A stretch of DNA of 64,000 nucleotides, from positions 10,021,058 to 10,085,057 of the forward strand of contig CM051033.1 of the NCBI GenBank assembly GCA_027627225.1, read 5' to 3'. This document shows, piece after piece, positions 44,877-56,781 of this stretch (position 1 is its first letter; every line of letters starts with the position of its first letter). Below the pieces are notes generated by a model. That model ran no database searches and was not told where the DNA came from. It worked only from the letters and a program-made list of their open reading frames with translations. The position numbers and the translations under genes were made by a program. The stretch comes from Congeria kusceri. Its lineage: Eukaryota > Mollusca > Bivalvia > Myida > Dreissenidae.

Positions 44877-47800
44877 TGATGATGTGGTCTCCATGGCAAC
44901 TCAGAATGCACACATCTAGTTATGTGAACTCCATGGCAACTCAGACTGCACACCTCTGGTCATGTGGTCTCCATGGCAACTCAGACTTCACACATCTGGT
45001 CATGTGGCCTACATGGCAACTCAGACTGCACACATCTCGTCATGTGGTCTCCATGGAAACTCAGACTGCACACACCTGGTCATGTGGTCTCCGTGGCAAC
45101 TCAGACTTCACACATCTGGTCATGTGATCTCCATGGCAACTTAGACTGCAAACCTGTGGTCATGTGGTCTCCATTGCAACTCAGACTGCATACATCTGGT
45201 CAAGTGATCTCCATGGCAACTCAGACTGCACACCTCTGGTCATGTGGTCTCCATGGCAATTCAGACTTAACACCTCTGGTCATGTGGTCTCCGTGGCAAC
45301 TCAGACTGCACACATTTGGTCATGTGGTCTCCATGGCAACTTAGACTGCACATATCTGGTCATCTGGTCTCCATGGCAACTCCGACTGCACACCTGTGGT
45401 CATGTGGTCTCCATGGAAACTCAGATTACACACCTCTGGTCATGTGGTCTACATGGCAAATCTAACTGCACATATCTGGTCATGTGCACTCCTTGGCAAC
45501 TCAGTCTGCACACATCTAGTCATGTGGTCTCCATGGCAATTCAGACTGCACACCTCTGGTCATGTGATCTCCATGGCAACTCAGACGGCACACATCTGGT
45601 CATGTGGTATTCATGGCAACTCAGACAGCACACATCTGGTCATGTGGTCTCCATGGAAACTCAGACTGCACACACCTGGTCATGTGGTCTCCGTGGCAAC
45701 TCAGACTGCACACGTCTGGTCATGTGATCTCCATGGCAACTTAGACTGCACACCTGTGGTCATGTGGTCTCCATTGCAACTCAGACTGCATACATCTGGT
45801 CAATTGATCTCCAAATCAACTCATACTGCACACCTCTGGTGATGTGGTCTCCATGGGAACTCAGACTGCACAAACCTGGTCATGTGGTCTCCATGACAAC
45901 TCCGACTGCACATATCTGGTCATGTTGCCTCCATGGCAACTCAGACTGCACACCTCTGGTCATGTGGTCTCCATGGCAACTCATACTGCACACACCTGGT
46001 CATGTGGTCTTCATGGCAACTCAGACTGCACACCTCTGGTCATGTGGTCTCCATGGCAATTCAGACTGCACACCTGTGGTTATGTGGTCTCCATGGCAAC
46101 TCAGACTGCACACCTCTGGTCATGTGGTTTCCGTGGCAACTCAGACAGCACACCTCTGGTCATGTGGTATCCATGGCAACTCAGACTTAACACCTGTGGT
46201 CATGTGGTCTCCATTGCAACTTAGACTGCACACCTGTGGTCATGTGGTCTTCATGGCAACTCAGACTGCACACCTCTGGTCATGTGGTCTCCATGGAAAC
46301 TCAGACTGCACAAGCCTGGTCATGTGGTCTCCATGGCAACTCAGACTGCACACCTCTGGTCATGTGGTTTCCATGGCCACTCAGACTGCACACATCTGGT
46401 CATGTGATGTCCATGGCAACTTAGACTGCACACCTGTGGTCATGTGGTCTCCGTGGCAACTCAGACTGCACACCTGTGGTAATGTGGTCTCCATGGCAAC
46501 TCAGACTGCACACCTCTGGTCATGTGGGCTCCATGGCAACTCAGATTGCACAGATCTGGTCATGTGATCTATAAAGGCAACTCAGACTGCACACCTCTGG
46601 TCATGTGGTCTGCATGGCAACTCAAGACTGCACACATCTGGTCATGTGGTCTCCGTGGCAACTCAGACTGCACACCTCTTGTCATGTGATCTCCACGGCA
46701 ACTCAGACGGCACACATCTGGTCATGTGGTCTCCATGGCAACTCAGACTTCACACATCTGGTCATGTGGTCTCCATGGCAACTAATACAGCACACATCTG
46801 GTCATGTGGTCTCCATGGAAACTCAGTCTGCCCACACCTGGTCGTGTGGTCTCCGTGGCAACTCAGACTGCACACATCTGGTCATGTGATCTCCATGGCA
46901 ACTTAGACTGCACACCTGTGGTCATGTGGTCTCCTTTGCAACACAAACTGCATATAACTGGTCAAGTGAACTCCGTGGCAACTCAGACTGCACACCTCTG
47001 GTCACGTGGTCTCCATGGCAATTCAGACTTAACACCTCTGGTCATGTGGTCTCCGTGGCAATTCAGACTGCACACATTTGGTCATGTGGTCTCCATGGCA
47101 ATTTAGACTGCACATATCTGGTCATCTGGTCTCCATGGCAACTCCGACTGCACACCTGTGGTCATGTGGTCTACATGGCAACTCTAACTGCACATATCTG
47201 ATCATGTGCACTCCATGGCAACTCAGTCTGCACACATCTAGTCATGTGGTCTCCATGGCAATTCAGACAGCACACCTCTGGTCATGTGATCTCCATGGCA
47301 ACTCAGACGGCACACATCTGGTCATGTGGTCTCCATGGCAACTCAGATTTCACACCTCTGGTCATGTGGTCTCCATGGCAACTCAGACTGCACACATCTG
47401 GTCATGTGGTATCCATGGCAACTCAGACAGCACACACCTGGTCATGTGGTCTCCATGGAAACTCAGACTGCACACACCTGGTCATGTGGTCTCCGTGGCA
47501 ACTCAGACTGCACACATCTGGTCATGTGATCTCCATGGCAACTTAGACTGCACACCTGTGGTCATGTGGTCTCCATTGCAACTCAGACTGCATACATCTG
47601 GTCAATTGATCTCCATGGCAACTCATACTGCACACCTCTGGTGATGTGGTCTCCATGGGAACTCAGACTGCACAAACCTGGTCATGTGGTCTCCATGACA
47701 AATCCGACTGCACATATCTGGTCATGTTGCCTCCATGGCAACTCAGACTGCACACCTCTGGTCATGTGGTCTCCATGGCAACTCATACTGCACACACCTG

Positions 47801-48640
47801 GTCATGTGGTCTTCATGGCAACTCAGACTGCACACCTCTGGTCATGTGGTCTCCATGGCAACTCAGACTGCACACCTGTGGTTATGTGGTCTCCATGGCA
47901 ACTCAGACTGCACACCTCTGGTCATGTGGTTTCCGTGGCAACTCAGACTGCACACCTCTGGTCATGTGGTCTCCATGGCAACTCAGACTTAACACCTGTG
48001 GTCATGTGGTCTCCATTGCAACTTAGACTGCATACATCTGGTCAAGTGTTCTCCATGGCAACTCAGACTGCACACCTCTGGTGATGTGGTCTCCATGGAA
48101 ACTCAGACTGCACAAGCCTGGTCATGTGGTCTCCATGGCAACTCAGACTGCACATCTCTGGTCATGTGGTTTCCATGGCCACTCAGACTGCACACATCTG
48201 GTCATGTGATGTCCATGGCAACTTAGACTGCACACCTGTGGTCATGTGGTCTCCATTGCAACTCAGACTGCATACATCTGGTCATGTGTTCTCCATGGCA
48301 ACTCAGACTGCACACATGAGGTCATGTGGTCTCCATGGCAACTCAGACTGCACACCTGTGGTCATGTGGTCTCCATGGCCACTCAGACTGCACACCTCTG
48401 GTCATGTGGTTTCCATGGCAACTCAGACTGCACACCTCTGGTCATGTGGGCTCCATGGCAACTCAGACTTAACACCTCTGGTCATATGGTCTCCATGGCA
48501 ACTCAGACTGCACACATCTGGTCGTCTGGTCTCCATGGCAACGCAGACTGCACATCTCTGGTCATGTGGTCTCCATGGCAACTCAGACTGCACACATCTG
48601 GTCATGTGATCTCCATGGCAACTCAGACTGCACACCTCTC
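44877..48640. repeat. 40-bp minisatellite, about 94 copies
   Basis: Consensus unit catgtggtctccatggcaac, tcagactgcacacctctggt. The period holds at 40 except for two single-base insertions near 46571 and 46624. Variation is concentrated at a few positions (cat/ctc/tgt before ggt, tca/tta, ctc/ttc). A roughly 1.8-kb block is duplicated inside (about 45.5-46.2 kb versus 47.3-48.0 kb, offset 1802 bp). Since 40 is not divisible by three, the many open frames here are artefacts. Confidence 0.97.
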
Positions 48641-48965
48641 GACAGTAAATTCAGATGTTCGATTGTTTCAGGAGCTATGCAGACTGCTTTTGTCGAAATA
48701 ACACTTTTGGAGCCCGAGCTAGTTTTGTTGAACGTACATTTCGCGTTAAAATGTAATCGTTATGAATATTTATTGAACAAAGAATTTTAATTACAGAACA
48801 AACATGAAATAATAAACAAAATACGATATATAGACGAATAATACCGATTTAATGTTGTTGTGGATCTCTATTATCAATTTCATGAATATTCACGAGTAAC
48901 CCAAGCAGTAGATAGATCAACATTTTTTTTTGGCATATGTAGGACAGACGGGCGGACGGACACTC
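48641..48965. other. Gene-free spacer
   Basis: After a gattgtttcag at 48660-48671 there is a short frame to 48790 with mildly coding-like composition, but no other support. Confidence 0.35.
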
Positions 48966-49070
48966 GGGTGGACGTGTGTAAAATGTGTGTGTGTGTGAGT
49001 GTGTGCGTGCGTGCGTGCGTGCGTGCGTGCCTGTGTGTGTGCGTGCGTGCGTGTTTGTATTGAATGTGTG
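48966..49070. repeat. GT/GTGC microsatellite
   Basis: Runs of gtgtgtgtg and gtgcgtgcgtgcgtgcgtgc between about 48977 and 49055. Confidence 0.95.
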
Positions 49071-49254
49071 TATTTCGTAATTTATAATGTCCCTTCGCGC
49101 CGCTGCATTTCGTGTTGACCCCGGGTGTGTACCAGCACCCCTGCCTTATTTACTTTTGAACTCATCGAAAGTTGGGACGAATTTTGATCATAGCTTTTAT
49201 TGTTGTATTTTTTTAATTTTGGTGTGGGGTTGTGCTGTTTGGGGGAGGGGGCGC

Positions 49255-49420
49255 TCAGTACACAGTGGAGGGTGGAGAACAAGAGGAAATCCCAGCTATC
49301 CGGTATGTTGAGCACCAACCATACTCATATACGCCGAGTAGGGAGTGAACCCGAGCCGCCTAAATAAAAAGCGAGTCTACTTACCACTGAGCTAGCCGGG
49401 CAGTGCTTCAAGCTATTCAG
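49255..49420 (-). mobile_element. tRNA-derived SINE fragment
   Basis: On the minus strand, gcccggctagctcagtggta (A-box region) is followed about 40 bp later by ctcgggttcactccctactc (B-box region) and then tatgagtatggttggtgctc. The first 20 bases closely resemble a real tRNA 5' half, but no matching acceptor 3' strand follows, so it is a SINE head. Related tail at 2846-2880. Confidence 0.65.
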
Positions 49421-50496
49421 AAGTTGTAGAACGGACAAGATGTATGTCTGAAAGTCATCCGTACGGACAGACGGCCGGGAGGGCAGATAATTAGTGCGCA
49501 AGCCGTCAGGACTGATACACTAAACACATAACGATCTTTTTTCAATGAATTCCTTAAAAATGGTTAAAGCATATAAATCGGACATGCTTTGTGACGGACA
49601 GGCACCCGGACGTACGGACGAACGTACTGACAGACAAAGTATTGGCTCAACATCGCCATGCTTGTGCTCACTAAGACTAGCTTTGCTCGGCCGTTTACTG
49701 ATTCGCAGAGGCGGGACTAACAACGGGACCTTCTTTCGCCCGAAATAGCCAGGAGCTTAACTAGACAACAAGTAGATTGGAGTTAGAAATCTCCCAGAGA
49801 TTTTACGGACACTGCCGGAATTTCTGGTTCCCGGTTACATATGAATGACATATTACAAATTGTCGCATTTGAGTAACTTCTTGTTCCTAAGTGCTTGCTG
49901 CTTTTGCCGTGCTAAACTTTCAATCGTTTAATGCCTAAACTATCAATACTAGGTTTAATCAAATTCACATAGTAAAATGTACAAAGCAATATGAACTTGT
50001 TCGCAAAAACACTTAACGATGACACAGAGAGGATGCATTTGTCATTTACACGCAAGAATATGTTATTTAATTTCATTAACCGATAGAAGGAAGCACTAGG
50101 ACGCATGTAAGTTGCAGTTAATTAGTAACGAATAACACAGTGCAATAAGCAATTATCATTTAGCAACATGTAATTGTCGTTAGGAACATGCAATTGCATA
50201 CCCTCCCATAAGTCCGCAGTATAACAACTTTGGAATCGAAGTGTGTTTACTTTGGAATGCGTGCGCATCGATTACCACATCTCAATAATATAAAAGAATT
50301 TTTATGAAACTCCGACGATATTAGGTATATATTTATTAACATAATATACACGCATTTTGTACAACAGTGAACCACATTAAGGCAATGAATATATGGTTTC
50401 ACACTTACATGTATACCAAATGATTTTCATACAAATTGTATTACGTCTACTAAAAATCACTAATCTGAGGATATATGTACATTAACATTATATAAA
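49421..50496. other. Gene-free stretch
   Basis: Contains scattered ggacggacagacgg-type motifs (48943-48965, 49465-49490, 49595-49640), probably remnants of a dispersed repeat. No gene seen. Confidence 0.45.
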
Positions 50497-50635
50497 TATC
50501 ATATGGCAGCGTGTGTGACATTGATATTGTCAACCCGAGGGCAGAGTGTCACGCCAGGAAAATCCCAAATGTTGACATTCTGTTTCGAGGGTTGACAATA
50601 TCAATGTCACAAACGCTGCCATATGATATTAATTT
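50497..50635. repeat. Fold-back inverted repeat, arms about 46 bp
   Basis: The left arm atatcatatggcagcgtgtg continues to gatattgtcaacccgaggg. The right arm gagggttgacaatatcaatg ends in gctgccatatgatatt. The spacer is about 45 bp. It stands about 320 bp before the start of the duplicated segment at 50950. Confidence 0.9.
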
Positions 50636-51359
50636 TATTATACCGAACAAAAATTGAATAACAAAAGGTCAACACTTGCTTAATTCGACCCATCAAGATT
50701 AAAAAGTGCCTAAATCTTGTTTCATCTTTATAAATACTTGCAAACTATTTTTCTGACAGTTAACTTTGAAGAGAATCGCTTGTTTACACAGTGAATCGCG
50801 ACAAGGGAGGCAATCTGTTCATGATGTGGCTAAACAAATTTACGCAGTTACTTTCCCTTATATGATATTCAAAATGTCAGCGCGGTCACATGACCTGACA
50901 GTCACTTTCACTGTAGACAAATGTGAGGTATAATAAGGTATATACCCCAAAAATTGGTTTTTAATTCCATTATATTGCATCTCTTGACGAACTTGATTGA
51001 GAATTAACGTGATGTTGTTAATTAGTTCCGTTTATGTGTTGATTGTCCAATATGTTTTTGTTAATACTCATTTGTATTGTCATTACACAGAAAACAATAT
51101 AGAAACATTCTTCTGACATTAATTTATTAAGAAATTTAACTGACGAAACGAAACTGAACATTATCACGGAAATACAGCTGAACTTCCTTATCTCGAAGTT
51201 GCCGGGAGTTCAAAAATGACTTCGAAATGCGACGTATCCAAATATAGAATATTTTAGAAGCATTTAGACCAAATGTTCAATAAACCGTTATATAAAATAG
51301 AAATCATGTACACTTATAAATGAACTGAACACGTAATCAATTATTTAAGTAAGAACTAA

Positions 51360-51690
51360 TTTTAGATTTATCGTTGTTTATCGGTCAATAAACAACGATT
51401 TGGAGTTCTGATGCGTAGGAATTAAATTCCGAAGGCGTTCTCCCGAGTTGTTCAATAGCCACGCATCAGAACGACACAGAGTTGTTAATGGGCCGACACA
51501 CAACTATAATGCGAAAATTATTTCGATTCAACATGATTTGGCATATATTTTTGCAATTGTTATTGAAACTACTTTTTACTATGCTCCGCTCAGAATCGGG
51601 ACTACTTTTTCGTTATTTATTGTGTAGTTTAACAAGGATAATTGTGTTCTTTGTGAGTATCATGCTAGAATTAAATTTTAAACATACTCG
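51360..51690 (+). mobile_element. Palindromic element P, copy 3
   Basis: Contains cgttgtttatcggtcaataa, gttctgatgcgtaggaatta and the inverted partner cacgcatcagaacgac, then atgctccgctcagaatcggg. Present at the same place in the right copy of the duplication, so it predates the duplication. Confidence 0.75.
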
Positions 51691-51784
51691 TTAAAATATG
51701 AGAAAAGAAGAGTTAGCCATGTGTGACAAACTTGGGTCCTGGCTCGGTACGTCTTGCCACAGGCGTCAACACTTCGAGATAACC

Positions 51785-51865
51785 AGATATAAAGTGTAAA
51801 AATGTTGTATCTGGTATAGCAATGTTATACAGATACAACAATTTCACACTCAACCCTCGATATAT
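51785..51865. mobile_element. Hairpin element H1, single copy
   Basis: Arms tgttgtatctggtatagc and acagatacaacaatttcaca, ending caaccctcgatatata. Shared with 59880-59962. Confidence 0.7.
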
Positions 51866-52001
51866 AAATTAAGAAGGAAGAATGTCGGGAATTATTTTCC
51901 ACTTCGACATATGCGGAATTTTTACTTTATCGTGTTTAAGTAAACGAAGTTCAGCTGTAGTGTATAGAAAATGGACAAAACAATATATAATCAAAATCCA
52001 A

Positions 52002-52662
52002 TCAAAATATGTCGTTCATTGCCCACATGGCGAGGGATGGATTCACCGGCTGGTTCCATCCACTGTTATTAGCGCGTCCATTGTTCCAGTTATTCCAGTT
52101 ATTATTGATCGCTCTCTGGGCTTGTCTATTCCGGTTATTATTTACCGGCCACTGTTGGCGGTTTAGTTTGTTAACCGGTGCGGCAGTTCGGTTATTCACG
52201 TTCGCCTAATTTCTGTTGTTTCCAATAGGTTGGTTGCTGCCGAGAAACTGCAAGCCGCTGAAAGGGCGGTACTCGCCGCGGTGTTTGGGAAACGGTTATT
52301 GTTAGAGAGGCCCCGATTTCCCCATTGGTTGTTGGTCACTGGCTCATTTGGGGCCACGGGACTTCTGTTCTGCCAACCGTTGTTAACCTCCGATTCTGCT
52401 GCTGGTGCTGCCTCTGGTTCCGCATCCAAGGGCGTTCGCTCATATCATCCCACCTGTCGTCATCCCATCGCCACATGTTATTACATGTACCTCCCGTTCT
52501 CCGCCAGTCGTCATCGTCCCGATCCCAGCGCCTTTGTCCCCATCCATTATCGTCCCAACTATCCTCCAGTCTCTCCATACGATTATCCCATCGATCTTCG
52601 CGACGATCCCATTGATTTCCAATCTATTCTCACGGCGATCCCAGCGAATTTCGAGTCAAACT
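52002..52662 (-). pseudogene. Broken copy of the Arg/Asp/Trp/Asn-rich protein exon
   Basis: Read on the minus strand it aligns with 60100 to about 60870 and retains the closing WAMNxxF residues, the Asn/Trp-rich tail (NNWNNWNNGRANNSGW) and the SERPWMRNQRQ block. It has an in-frame TAG at 52206-52208 where the intact copy has CAG. About 95 bp are deleted next to ggttggtt (about 52236), and there are frame changes around 52380-52430. The 5' part with most of the charged repeats is missing beyond about 52662. No signal peptide exon is visible. The breaks make a functional product unlikely, and it was derived together with its flanks by duplication. Confidence 0.85.
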
Positions 52663-52738
52663 CAGTCTGTAATAAGTACCTTAAGATATTGTGTTGTATT
52701 ATCTAATTTGAGAGTGTCGTCTCACCAATTAAATAAAA

Positions 52739-52993
52739 ACAGGCCGTCACGGCAATAACAGAATCGAACGTTGTAACATATATTGCACTTCTTGCAATAA
52801 AATTGATTTGGAAGACGTATGCCATTTTATATGCAGTTGTCCTCTGTATAGTAACCTCCGGAAGACATATTTAAGTAAATATTACTATACTAAACCTAAT
52901 GTGGTCAAATTTATTACCCTATTTAAATCAAACTTTTATAAAACAGTATTGAAGTCATGTAAATATACATACTATGCTTTGATGCTTGTATGA
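52739..52993 (+). pseudogene. 3'-terminal fragment of a non-LTR retrotransposon ORF2
   Basis: The frame from 52739 reads TGRHGNNRIERCNIYCTSC and then DLEDVCHFICSCPLYSNLR. This is the Cys/His arrangement (CxxxCxxC...HFxxxCPLY) usual at the C-terminus of LINE ORF2 proteins in animals. No reverse transcriptase precedes it; the sequence upstream belongs to the duplicated pseudogene. It is therefore a 5'-truncated insertion, as is typical for LINEs. Confidence 0.75.
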
Positions 52994-53161
52994 TTACACT
53001 ATGTGCAATAATTGCAATAATTTGTTGTTATCAACATTTGCATATATTAGTGTAAATAGTGTACATTTTGTGATAAAGCTTTCTCGTATTTTTGTTCTGG
53101 TGTTTTTTCGCATTAAATCTACAAGTCCCTCCGCTGGGAATGTACTTTATTAGAACACATT

Positions 53162-53274
53162 TGAGGCGCGTCGTAGGAAAACCGGTCTTAATGCATGTGC
53201 GTAAAGTGTCGTCCCGGATTAGCCTGTGCAGTCTGCACAGGCTAATCCGGGACGACACTTTACGCACATGCATA
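53162..53274. mobile_element. Palindromic MITE family M1, one-hairpin copy
   Basis: Terminal gaggcgcgtcgtaggaaaac, then a near-perfect palindrome centred at about 53230 (gtgcgtaaagtgtcgtcccg and its inverse). The distal end is missing. Confidence 0.9.
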
Positions 53275-55193
53275 ATACTTGTATAATAATAATAATTTGT
53301 TCGTATATTCACAATAGTATTATAAACAGTGTATATATGTATATATGTTATAGGTTGTTATGTGACTATAATTATATTGTTTCATTTGCCCATGTTACGT
53401 AAAACATGTATATGTTTAAGTAACGACATAAATATATTGAATCTTGAAATCTTGATAAAAGATCCCATACAAGATTTTCATATAGGACATGACATCCCAC
53501 ATAATTTTAACTAGGATTAAGTCCCTCAATATGTTTGGGTTAAGTGTATTAATAGTTAAATAAATTAATAAAATTCATACTTACAGTAATTAAAATTATT
53601 TATGAACAGCTTTACAATAATTTAATTGTAATTGTTATTGGGCAGTTTTATGACCTATAACAGAAACATTGTTAAGGTTAATACGATCTATTAACGTTAC
53701 TTTGATTCCCTTTTTAATGCGGCATGTGTTAATCTAGTATTTCTAGCCGTATCTAAATGGTGCCATAATTTCACGTAAATAAGTTATCATACAGAAATTT
53801 TCGTCATTTGACCTTAAAATGACCTTGACCTTTAATGACCTTGACATTGATGATCTATAGGTCTTCATTTGTTAGAACATCTATATTCAATGTATATTGG
53901 GCACCAATAATTTTATTCTTTCATAATGAGAATAATGTTTGGAGCAATTGTTCTATTAATGAGACTTCTTGACTCTTTTTTTTCTAAAAATGGTCCAATC
54001 AATCCAAGTGCTGTAGAATAACTAAAATGAATGCTACAGAACTCCAAATTAAATTTTTATGACTGAAACTTTTGCCACATTTTAGCACCAAACGCACCAA
54101 AATGTAATGACTGTCTTGCTGTGAGATCACCTGCGTTAAATATTGGAATGGTCATATGTCTTATATGTAAATGCCACATGTTTGTCCATAACATTAAACA
54201 TATTAAGTGGGAAATGTACGCACTTTAAACGTTTAAACGTAAATCTCCATAGGCACTTGCTGTAATCAAATCAAATGATAAGGTGGTGTCAATATAATAG
54301 TGTTGATGGTATGCCCAAGCTTAATTTTACCTACATTTACATTTTTTTCCCCCTACTTTTAATCACGTTTTGTTGATATGTAAGCGTTACGATTCATACG
54401 CACATGCGTTGTTACGCTCCTGCCTTATAAATATATTACTACAGGTGAATGTATTTTAATGTGTTTATATAAAACATTTGATTTTCACAATCGCATTATA
54501 AACAGTTCAATGTTGTTTGTTACGTGTTTGAATGAACTATTGTATTTAAATACACAAAGTAATCGAACAACGTTTTACTTGTGTAAACGGTCGAACAGTT
54601 ATTTAATCGGACAAACCCCCCGCTGTGCGATATTATTATTGATCACGATAACCTTCTTATTCAATTGCAAGGCAATTAATAACCTTTTACGCTTATCTAA
54701 TGATCCACCGAAATCCGCAAACCGACAACGCCGCTTCAGACGTTAACGTAAACGTCAATCTCGGCGCAGCGTTGTCTACAGCGCGATGACAATACAGCGT
54801 TCGATCGATCGCTCAATATGTCACGTCCGATAATTGCAAATAAATTGCTATTTCTTTGTAAGCCCAAAACAGAATTGCATTGTCATTACAAACGTATTTG
54901 AACATTTGCTCAATTATATTTACTATCGTTATGTTAAATGGTTTATATCTAAATATTGAAAGATTTGAACCTTGAAAAAATATCTAAGCTACATTTTGTA
55001 AATTCGTAATACATGTACAAGTTACAAGAGGTCGATTGTCTAAAAAATGCTAATATCGTCGTTGCCGAGATTCTGCGTAATATCGAAATACAAGTAAATT
55101 TATCACTGTTTGAATGTAAGTTGTCGATTGTAATGACTGTTTAGTAGATATTTGCAATCATAAAGCTAGGTCTATACGTTACTAGTCGGAGTA
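53275..55193. other. Gene-free region, about 1.9 kb
   Basis: AT-rich. A gaccttgacc-rich patch lies at 53805-53860. A 95-codon frame at 54459-54746 follows a ttataaata at 54424, but I recognise no family, and composition does not change at its ends. Not called. Confidence 0.45.
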
Positions 55194-55575
55194 TTAAAGG
55201 GACCTGTTCACAGATTGGCGAATTGACAATTTTCAAACTTTTGGTCACATATTCCAAAAATAAACGAATGGCGTATGTAAAGGCGCGAAATAACACTGCT
55301 GAGATCGACATATACTGTAAATATCGTTTCGTTAATTAGCAATCATTAGTTGACAATGATAAACTTACAAAGCGTTTGTAACGATGGAATAATTTGGAGT
55401 GTTTCTGTTGTTTTCGTTGCAGTTGTTGAATATTCGTGAATCATTAAGATAAAGTAAAAAAAATAATCCAGTGAAGTATATAAGTCAGAATGGCCGAGAG
55501 GTAACGTGTTAGAAAAATTTGATCCCGAGGTTTTATATTTCAAAAATATAAAAATCTCTGAACGAGTCCCTTTAA
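55194..55575 (+). mobile_element. TIR-flanked element with internal tRNA-like segment
   Basis: Left end ttaaagggacctgttcacag; right end (inverse: ttaaagggactcgttcagag). A degenerate tRNA-like part at 55488-55540 (gtcagaatggccgagaggta, tttgatcccgagg) replaces the tidy A/B boxes of the other copies. Length 382 bp. Confidence 0.75.
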
Positions 55576-55633
55576 TTACATTCACACGCATTCACATACA
55601 TAATGTACTACAACAAATATGTCCACACATCGC

Positions 55634-56109
55634 TTTGAAGGGACTTGTTCACAGATGTTCGTATGTCTAAGAACGTCTTAATTTCAAGTACTTAATCATC
55701 TGAACTAACCACCCAATGCATATATCCTCTGCGCAAGAAAGCATGGAAACAAAGAAACATTTAAATGCCACTAATGGGGCTCGAATACACGGCCTTTGGA
55801 TCAAAAGTCTGACATACTTGCTAAACCACTAGGCTAAAGGGGCTAATATTTTTAGGCGTGTTATTTTAAGCTATGTCAGTGATACACGTGTTTTGAAAAA
55901 TATCGAGGAAACGAGTTAAAACGCATTATAGTATTTGCTATTTCAATCAAGGTTTATTCATTAACGACACATTGTTGCAAGTATTTCTGAATCAGGGTGT
56001 TAGTTCGCTACTTTTGTTTAAATAGTATATATTGTATTTTTTTTTTGTCTTCTGTGGCGGCAATTTTGAAAATTGTCAATTTGCCAATCTGTGAATACGT
56101 CCCTATAAT
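55634..56109 (-). mobile_element. TIR-flanked element with internal tRNA-like segment
   Basis: Left end gaagggacttgttcacagat; right end (inverse: tagggacgtattcacagatt). The tRNA-like part at 55770-55852 reads, on the minus strand, tttagcctagtggtttagca and, further on, tgtattcgagccccat. A second copy starts only about 60 bp from the previous element. Confidence 0.8.
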
Positions 56110-56595
56110 ATTGGGGTCAATGTATTATAAAATCCATTGCAATGTGTATGTCGATTGGTTTTAAACAACTAACTAATGTTTAACAGGCGTAAATGAGTAA
56201 CTTGAAGTGCATACACTTTTAAATATAAAATTTCTTAGAAGCAGACAACAAATTCACTTTTCATATGTTTGAACGATTATGCGCATACTGACATTTAACG
56301 AAACATGTTGCACCTTGAAATGCTCCAAATTATCATTCTTACTGGACTATTATGTAAATCAATATAAATTTCACATCCATATATAACGTGTCAATTTATG
56401 TACACGTATTTGAACCTTGCCCCACGATCTGTGTTAAATGTTATATTAAGTATAGTTTGCAACGTCGATGGAACCTATTCCAACAACAACAAATTGGTTT
56501 TGCAGGAAGATATTTGATCTGTTATTTTAAATTGCCTTAATTAATCACTGAATTGTTTGTTGTTTTGTTTGGTCCTACCATAAACCGCATACTAT
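56110..56595. other. Gene-free stretch
   Basis: AT-rich. Nothing recognised. Confidence 0.45.
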
Positions 56596-56781
56596 ATGAG
56601 GCGTGTCGTGGGAAAAATGCATGTGCGTAAAATGTAGTCCCGGATTAGCCTGTGCAGTCCGCACAGGCTAATCCGGGACGGCCTTTTCCGCCTACAGTGG
56701 ATCTATGTTTAGAAGAGACTTCCTTGAAACAAAAAATACCATAAAAGCGGAAAGTGCCGTCCCGGATTAGCCTGTGCGGAC
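56596..56781. mobile_element. Palindromic MITE family M1, interrupted copy
   Basis: Both the first hairpin and the central part (gtggatctatgtttagaaga) are present. The second hairpin breaks off after ggattagcctgtgcggact at 56781, where a different repeat begins. Confidence 0.9.

Larger units (their letters stand above)
50950..52662. repeat. Segmental duplication, left copy
   Basis: Colinear with about 58990-60870: ttgcatctcttgacg(a/t)actt, gacgaaacgaaactgaacat, an element P copy, gtcttgccacaggcgtcaac, an H1 hairpin and then a broken version of the exon at 60100-61067. The left copy is shorter because of several deletions. Confidence 0.9.

Noticed and set aside
44810..48790. Many 60-267-codon plus-strand frames with TAHxWSCGLHGNSD repeats
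   Set aside because: The 40-bp unit rotates through three frames, each open. A true gene would keep one frame.
49320..49410. Possible tRNA gene on the minus strand (gcccggctagctcagtggta)
   Set aside because: The 5' half looks like a tRNA, but no complementary 3' acceptor strand follows and the tail continues as a known SINE-like repeat.
54459..54746. 95-codon plus-strand frame after a TATA-like sequence
   Set aside because: No family, no composition change, ordinary length for AT-rich background.
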